A stretch of DNA of 64,000 nucleotides from Diogma glabrata (Eukaryota > Arthropoda > Insecta > Diptera > Cylindrotomidae), in contig OY856186.1 in NCBI GenBank assembly GCA_963693315.1, positions 307,733,061 through 307,797,060 of the forward strand, in the 5' to 3' direction. Made by a program: the position numbers and the translations under genes. Of this stretch, positions 57,237-64,000 are shown piece after piece. The notes under the pieces are model-generated. The model saw nothing but the letters and a program-made list of their open reading frames with translations. It had not been told where the DNA came from and ran no database searches. Within the stretch, counting starts at the first letter, position 1, and every line of letters begins with the position of its first letter.

Positions 57237-57559
57237 CATGAATTCAAGGTAAAAATCCAAGATTTTTACTCTTGAAATCACAAAAACGTCGCCATCCCCT
57301 CTACGTCAGAAACCACCGAACTACTTCCCACAACTAATCTGTATCTGGGATCGAGATACCCACAGTCACTGGCGCCAAGACCGATGACCGGTTCCAACAC
57401 TCATGAGGTCCTTAGGAACTTCACTGAGTATTGAGACCGATCATCCATCCGAACGTCAGCACCATGGACACCCCGATACAACCAGTAAGCATGACCTGAA
57501 GATGTGAACCCCAGAGACGACAATCAGCCAAAGGAACAACCCTACCTAACGAAAAGACA

Positions 57560-60500
57560 TCATTCCCTGATGTCTTTCGCGTGATGGACTCCAAGATTCT
57601 TACCGCTCATATCTGTGCACTCGTAGAGTACATTTCCAATCTTAGTCTTAATCATTGCAGGTAAGAACTTTGGAGCCAATTTTGCCGAGAATTTTTTTGT
57701 AGCGTCACTCAAATGATGTTGCCGTACAAACACACGTTGTTGTGGTTGAAAAGTCCGTAGTTTAGATCGCAGGTTATACTGAAGTTGCGATTTCTTGAAA
57801 GCTGCTTTTAAATTTTCCTGAACCCGGTTCCTGAGCATAGTCAAATGATCAGAGCGTTCTAATTCCTCACCAGCATCTTCACCAAGCTTGTGTAGTGATC
57901 TCAACAAATGGTAAGTATTCCCATCCGATATTGGATGTTGACCAAATAGTAAATAGTACGGTGAGTACTTGGTAGCTGAATGTACTGCAGCCCGCAGTGC
58001 ATAAGTGATTTCACCAATTTGTGAATCCCACTTGGTGTGTTGACCTTTTATAAACGCTCGAATTGCTGCTAGAACTGACCTATTGACACGCTCTGACGCG
58101 TTGCTTTGAGGACTATAGACACCGGTCCTAATGTGTTTAATGCCGAAATCTGACAAAAGACTTTGAAAGTTCCTACTAGTGAACTGTTTGCCATTGTCAC
58201 TGTGTAGAAACTCTGGTACCCCATATGTAAGAAACACTTAATTCCTTAGAAAAGCATTCACCTTCGGTGAAGTTGCGTTTCCAAGTGGTTTCAGTAGTAC
58301 AAACTTCGTAGCATGATCCAGAACTATCAATAACACCGTATTCCCAAGTGTAGAACGAGGGTACGGTCCCAAAAAATCTATATAGACTCTCTGCCATGGA
58401 CGTGCTGTTTCGAATTGATATTGCATCGGAGGACGCAATATCTGATTCGTGGCTTTTGTTTGTTTACATGTGTCGCAGGACACAACATAGTTGTGTACCT
58501 GTGACGCCATGCCCGGCCAATAATAAAGACGTCGAAGTAATTCTAATGTCTTTTTAACACCTCCATGAGCAGCAGTACTATCATCATGATGTCTCTGAAT
58601 CATGTTGGAAGTCATCGGTTTTGGTACCCAGAGTTTCCACACAGGAACATCGTTGGGTATTGCATCAGGTCTTGGCTCAATACGTATGTATAGCTTATCA
58701 TCCACGACTTTAACTGAAGGAAAGTCCTTTGGTGATGATTGAACTTTAGCTATCATATCCGTATATTCGTTGTGCCGATAACCTTCATTGTCGATTTTAA
58801 TGTCGTTAATGTGATGTGTTAATGCTTCCGTCAATTCCTCGTGTGTATCGTCATAAAGACGAGATAGAGCATCAGGGACTATATTTTGGGTACCTTTTTG
58901 GTGGACAATGGTAAAATCCATATGTTGGAGTTTTAGGCTCCACCTAGCCAGACGACCACTCAAGTCTTTCTGTGACATAAGCCACTTCAGACTTGAGTGA
59001 TCAGTCACAATTGTAAATCGGTGACCTTCAACATAGCCCCTGAATTTCTTCACACTCAGAATTGCCGCAAGACATTCAAGCTCAGAAACTGAGTAATTTC
59101 TCTGAGCTTTGTTCAGTTTTTTCGACATGAAGGCTATCGGACACTCTTGTCCGTCCTCGTCGATCTGATACAGTACACTACCTATCCCTGTCAGACTCGC
59201 ATCGCATCTAATAAAAAACTCTTTATTATAATCAGGGTTAATTAATACCGGTGCTGTAGTCAGCAATCGTTTTAAATTTTCGAAAGCAGCTTGCGCTTCC
59301 AATGTCCATTTCAATTTCCCAGAACTTTTCTTTAATAAATCTGTAATTGGTGATACCACGCTTGCATAGTTTGGTATGAAACGTTGGTACCAACCAGCCA
59401 TTCCTAAAAGACGTCGTATTTGTTTAACTGTTGACGGAGCTGGATACTCAGCAACAGCTCTTACTTTGTCAGGGTCTGTTCGAAGACCATCTTCACCAAC
59501 CAAAAATCCTAAGTATTTCACCTCTCTCAGAACAAATTTGCTTTTCTTGAGGTTTATGGTTAACCCAGCCGCTCTTAACAATGAAGAGACTTTGGACAGC
59601 AATTCCATATGTTCCTGGAACGTGGAAGAGACTACCAATAGATCATCTAAATAAACAAAGACATTTTCGTGATATTGATGTGGTATCACTTTGTGCATTA
59701 GCCGACACATTGTCTGGGGAGCATTGCACAATCCAAAGGGCATAACCCGGAATTGATACAATGGACGACCAGGCACTGTGAAGGCTGTCTTGTCTCTAGA
59801 TGCTTCTGCCAGAAAGCATCTTTGAGATCAATACTGGAAATGTACTTTGTGCTATTTAGACGACCTAGTAAGCCATCAATCAAGGGAAGTGGGTAAGCGT
59901 CCTTTTTCGTTAGTGAATTGACACGACGGCTATCAATACATAATCTGTTTTTACCAGATTCTTTTTGTACCAAAACCACTGGCGAGCACCAAGAACTGTT
60001 ACTCTCTTCGATCACGCCCATTTGAAGCATTCGGTCGAGTTCGGCATAAACCTTTAGTTGAACAGCCGGCGATGTGGGATAATGCCTCTGTTTAACAAGT
60101 ACATTATCACCAACATCGATGACATGTTCAACCAAAGAAGTCTTTCCGAGTCCAGACACTTCAAATGACGGGAAAGAATCCTTGATCACATCCAGTTCAT
60201 GTTGCTGATCAGTGGTGAGGTTGTGTGTATTTAAAGTTATTGGCTCTGTACGAGTCAGTTCACTAACAAAAGAAGGAACAATACCGAATTTCTCCCAGAA
60301 ATCTATGCCCAGGTAGAGCTCTTCTCGTAATCCAGGGACTATATGGAACCGCATTGGTTTAGTGGAGCCATTCACAGTTATTGGAATTTCTATGTAACCC
60401 AAAATTTTATTTGCAGTACCATCTGCCGTACGAATACACGAAGTGTATTTACGGTAAGTTGTACCTGATGATTCCAATAAATCCAAGGAATTTCTTCCAA

Positions 60501-60864
60501 GTATTGTGATTGACGCTCCACTATCCAATAATCCTGAAATATGTTTGTCCAAAATTCTTATTGTCAATCGCGGCCGAGGATCCTTTGTTTCTGAAAGGAT
60601 AGATGAAATACATGCTTTACGAAATAATTTCCTCATCCTCCAATATCTGATGTTGCGTTCAAGACGTCTAAAATATGTGTGATGTAATGATGGGAAATTA
60701 AATGTACTAGGTGATTTTATTCTGTTTTCCTTGGTGGTGGATCGTTCTGCGTTCCTACATCTCTCGTCGATTTCTTCGGGCTCATTGGATGTTGAACCGA
60801 GGGTACCATCCCCGAAGCATGTACTCTCGGACGGTAGTTTACCGACGGGTGACAATATGAACAA
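57560..60864 (-). pseudogene. pol: Pol of the minus-strand element, two lesions
   Basis: Protease LLDSGASITILG; RT with NRLCIDSRRVNSLTKKDAYP, MPFGLCNAPQTM and FVYLDDLLVV; RNase H RCDASLTGIGSVL; integrase finger HHDDSTAAHGG to CDTC; catalytic D of YIDFLG, D of SDNGKQF and E of ASERVNR; end HHAKDIRE. Lesion 1: about 10 bases lost after KDAFWQ near 59790. Lesion 2: an in-frame TAA at 58238-58240 within the integrase. Otherwise close to the Pol at 4082-7573. Confidence 0.9.
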
Positions 60865-62512
60865 TTTGCATAAACCACATCCGGTTTGTTACATTTCCAG
60901 CAATACAATTTTATCCGATTCTTAGAGCAATCAGGAGCTCGATGACCGTTTACTCCACATCTGAAACACACTATTGGTTGTCTGGATATTGATGGACCAG
61001 GTTGAATGTTATCCGATGTTATGCCAGGTCGCTGCAATATCCGTCTCGGTGCTGACTCCATCGCTTCAATACATCCATGTCGTTCTGGTTCAGCATCCAC
61101 TTCATAATCATCCACTTGCTGTAGCTCGCTAATTCTTAAGTTTGATGTTCTGGTCGGAACTGGTGTGGACCACAAACGTTCAAACTTCTGACATAAAGTC
61201 CGAAGTTCATCCATTGAATGTATTGTTGCTGCAAGTGTAGCATTTTTGAGCTCCACACTCAGTCCCTCCCGAGCAATCTCTAGCATTTCACGGTCAGCAA
61301 ATGGACGTGCTAAGCGACGGTTTAACGAACCAATCTCCACTAGATATTCGTATACGCTCTCCTTTGACTTTTGTTTGCGGTTCAGAAGAACGCGCAAGAT
61401 CGCCTTATCATCAGTGAGCGTACCGAAGGTTTGTAGGAGTCCCTCCCTTAGCACTTGATAGGTCACCACCTCATATTCATGAGTTAAGTTCAAATAGTAT
61501 CTGTCGGCAGCCCCCTTGAGATACCGTGGAACGATACACCTAAGGTCGTCCCAATTCACACGGTCCCTCCTGGCAGCCGCCTCAACTCTGTGAACAAACT
61601 CATGAACATCAGGAGAGTGACCATCTCCTGTGAAGGTTGGAACCCAATTTGAGTTATAACGACTCAAATTGTTCCCACGAACCCCTCGGTACTCCACTGG
61701 TGCTAACGCTGGAGCCGCGTCACGCCATACCTGAGGAGGTTGGTTGTATGGTGGTGGTGCTGTAAGTGGAACTGGTGGATATACTGGTAGTGGTTGTACC
61801 TGTGGTACCGATGGATAATTTAATTGTACTTGCGGTTGTACTAATGCTGGATTAATGTGTGTGTGTTCAGATTGGAATGATGGACCCAATTGTGGTATTG
61901 CGAAGTCCACTGCTCTCAAACCCGATTGCTGAAAATAAGTCGGTGGTAATTGTTCCGACCGTCTCTGTTGTTGATGATTTGTACGATTCAGACTATTTAT
62001 TGTCTCAGTTATTGGCTGTACTGGGATCGGTGTGGATCTCTCACCTGGTTGAAAAGCAGGTGAAGCAGATGGAGCAGATGATACTCCTGGTTTATTCTGC
62101 ATAACTGGACGTGTTGACAGTGATCCTATTATATCCCAGGCGCGTGACAATTGCGAGATAGCGTAGGTACGGGCTTCTTGCAAGTCATTGCGAGGACCCA
62201 ACCTATTCATCCTACCCGTGTAATGTAAGACTCGATTCGCCAAACCATCTAAGAAGGTCTGATTAATTGGTGGCCGAAGTCGTCGTACCTGGTTTAAAAT
62301 AAGTTGTGCTGCCTGCACCACCATTTGAGATTCCTCGATCAAATCTCTCGCATGAGACACTGTTATTGGAACTGACCCATGATCTCCATGGTTTCGCAGT
62401 TCCTCTGCCCAATTGACCCCCCTAAAGTCCACACCCCGAATCAAAATTCGACTTGCAGTTCGGTGGGTTCCAAACCATAGAACGGATGGTCAACGTCTAA
62501 CTGGCTTGACAT
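60717..62512 (-). pseudogene. gag: Gag of the minus-strand element, without RING finger
   Basis: The likely ATG is at 62512 (MSSQLDVDHPFYGLEPTELQ), followed by a frameshift near 62444 into a 575-codon frame. It has a helical N-terminal region, a Gln/Pro-rich linker, a capsid part starting after PALAPV (as in the RING-Gag) and a nucleocapsid end with CCHC (CFRCGVNGHRAPDC) and a second Cys cluster (CWKCNKPD...CSYC). The C-terminal half matches the RING-Gag layout; the N-terminal half does not. Confidence 0.85.
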
Positions 62513-64000
62513 TTCGATGGTAAAATTTATAAAGTCCAGAATTCGAAAAAAAAACACGTCAATAATAATAACAAAACCAATTCCAACAAAAAAAATGTAG
62601 CTAGTACGCTGTAAAAGTGAAAATAATGAAAAACGAAAACGAAAAAAACAACGAACGCCCAAAAAAAAAATTTTTGTAAAAACAAACTTGTAAAGGAACA
62701 AAAAAAAACCACTGTCGCCGCTAATCTTTACTTCACCTTTCACAAAAATTCCTATAATATTGTATATAAAAATATAATTTATTTATTTAATTTCAGATAT
62801 ACTGAAATATATATATATACCTAAAATTAGTTATTGACGATAGCACCCCTAAAATATATTTATTTATTTTTAAAAAAAAATTGAGAAATAAAAAATATTC
62901 AAAAGAATGCTTATTTATCGGATGCACCGTCTTACCCTTGAAATATTGATTTATTTTTTGAAAAAAAATAAAAAATATTTATTTATATCTTGATGTATTG
63001 CGTATTTAAAAAAAATTTATTTATTTAGTTACCTAAAATTAACTTAAATTTAAAAAAATTATTTATTTAATAAAAATTTTATTTAATTAATTTTCAAACA
63101 AAATTGTTTTATTTATTTTATTTTTTTATTTAATAATTAGATAAGAGATTCCCAAAATCAAGATTCGTCTGGAGACAATTTAAAAAGTAAGTATGGTTAC
63201 AATATCCATTTTGTTTAAATCTGAATTCCCGCGTTCGCGAGCCCACTCCAACAATGCATGTGAGAACTGACTAGAAAAGCCCCTGACGACCAGATTCTAC
63301 AGAACAGTTTCTCCCCAACCTAATAAAAACAATCACAACTGTCACGATTAGACCTTAGGTCCACTTCTACTGACCCAGTTGTGCTTGTTTAACCTACAAA
63401 TAAATTACACCTAAACCTAATGCGAAAGCTGAAGAACGCTCCCGAGCACCAGACTTCAGATCCTAAACTCTATGAAAAATTGTTTTATTGCAAGCTAAAT
63501 GGAAAAAAATGGTAAGTTTTGAATTTGTATGAGGTGAAGCCTCTGATCCTGAAAGCAAAGTATAAATTGGTCCTTCCCTTCATTACACCGAAGAAGCCTC
63601 TGAGCAAAGAATGGTACTACTGGTTTGCACCTAAGTACAAACACAGCAACACCACTCCTCGTCCCTGAGAACTCCCTCGCTGAATGAAGAGAAGAAACCA
63701 ATGTTCTTCGATCGCATAACCCCGGTGGTCATAGGCGATCTAAGAACGTCATCATCGTTAAGGGGAGAAGCCCCATGGATGGCTTGTTAGGCCTACCGCT
63801 GAGAGAAATATTAATTAAACCCTAATACACAAAAAATAAAAAAAATATTTACAAACATATGTACATAGTTATTCAAAAAATATGTACAATATATACATGG
63901 TAGCATAAAAAAAATTCAAAAAAACTGCTTCCCCAAAACGGTTTTTTTTTCCAAATTAAAAAACAATTAGTATTACTAAAATTCGAATGACAGCACAAAA
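62513..64000 (-). other. Leader region of the minus-strand element and right flank
   Basis: AT-rich (62700-63170) with ATTTATTTATTT runs, then GC-balanced sequence (63170-63790). No gene is recognised. The remnant of the primer site lies near 63763-63785; beyond it, 63800-64000 is AT-rich and may be LTR. Confidence 0.45.

Larger units (their letters stand above)
57237..63800 (-). mobile_element. Decayed minus-strand relative of the RING-Gag element (Osvaldo/Ulysses-like)
   Basis: Reading leftwards: leader (63790-62513), gag (62512-60717), pol (60864-57560) in the -1 frame relative to gag, and a 3' region of about 320 bp. A possible LTR start TGTAACG occurs at about 57236. On the right, TGGGGCTTCTCC at about 63763-63775 (minus) matches the bases around the 3' end of the tRNA-Lys primer site of the first element, but the first half of that site is lost. 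The LTRs are not defined. Confidence 0.8.

Noticed and set aside
57365..57385. Plus-strand TGGCGCC near 57371 as a primer binding site
   Set aside because: The match to tRNA-Lys stops after seven bases, and the neighbouring element is in the opposite orientation.
59376..59654. Plus-strand frames opposite the minus-strand pol
   Set aside because: Shadows of a strongly coding minus-strand frame with recognised RT motifs.

Overview
The window is nuclear DNA of a eukaryote, almost certainly an arthropod and most likely an insect. It is AT-rich, its few exon-like pieces carry GT/AG splice signals, and it is built almost entirely of nested eukaryotic transposable elements (Ty3/Gypsy LTR elements, several LINEs, a Penelope-like element, palindromic MITEs). 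I see no bacterial operon, no CRISPR array, no rRNA and no intact tRNA gene. The species cannot be named from the sequence. One 200-base assembly gap lies at 40896-41095.

Region 1 (1-24283) is a head-to-tail dimer of one long Ty3/Gypsy retrotransposon arranged LTR - internal - LTR - internal - LTR, with a period of about 11.97 kb and only about 300 bp per LTR. Each unit has an 18-nt primer binding site for tRNA-Lys(CUU), a hairpin-rich 2.5-kb leader, gag, a -1 frameshift, pol (protease, RT, RNase H, integrase) and an unusually long (about 4.2 kb) 3' non-coding region. Two features stand out. Gag starts with a complete RING-H2 zinc finger of the ubiquitin E3-ligase type. The 3' non-coding region contains a relic of the 5' half of tRNA-Lys(CUU), the same tRNA whose 3' end matches the primer binding site. 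Copy 1 is open throughout; copy 2 has a one-base deletion in gag. The dimer sits in the 3' part of a Penelope-like element.

Region 2 (24284-41095) holds the Penelope remnant (GIY-YIG endonuclease end, 3' repeats and a minimal hammerhead-ribozyme motif), dispersed and tandem AT-rich repeats, and what looks like a Myb/SANT-like gene whose two exons (27402-27485 and from 36847) are separated by 9.4 kb. That interval holds three minus-strand LINE copies and a nearly full-length plus-strand RTE/BovB-like LINE with a 12-bp target-site duplication. After it come a (TA)n tract, a duplicated 3' exon, the 3' end of another LTR element and two perfect palindromic MITEs, the second abutting the assembly gap.

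Region 3 (41096-52700) has a gag-pol element of Gypsy/errantivirus type with Asn-rich Gag, no env after pol and an internal duplication in Pol, followed by a decayed Gypsy pol relic and a decayed LINE.

Region 4 (52715-56083) is a recent tandem triplication of a 1.08-kb unit carrying a minus-strand YqaJ/lambda-exonuclease-like nuclease gene. All three copies share an old frameshift and each has its own further changes. Region 5 (57237-64000) is a decayed minus-strand relative of the region 1 element. It has the same pol layout and the same paired Cys motifs in Gag, but an unrelated Gag N-terminus without the RING finger.
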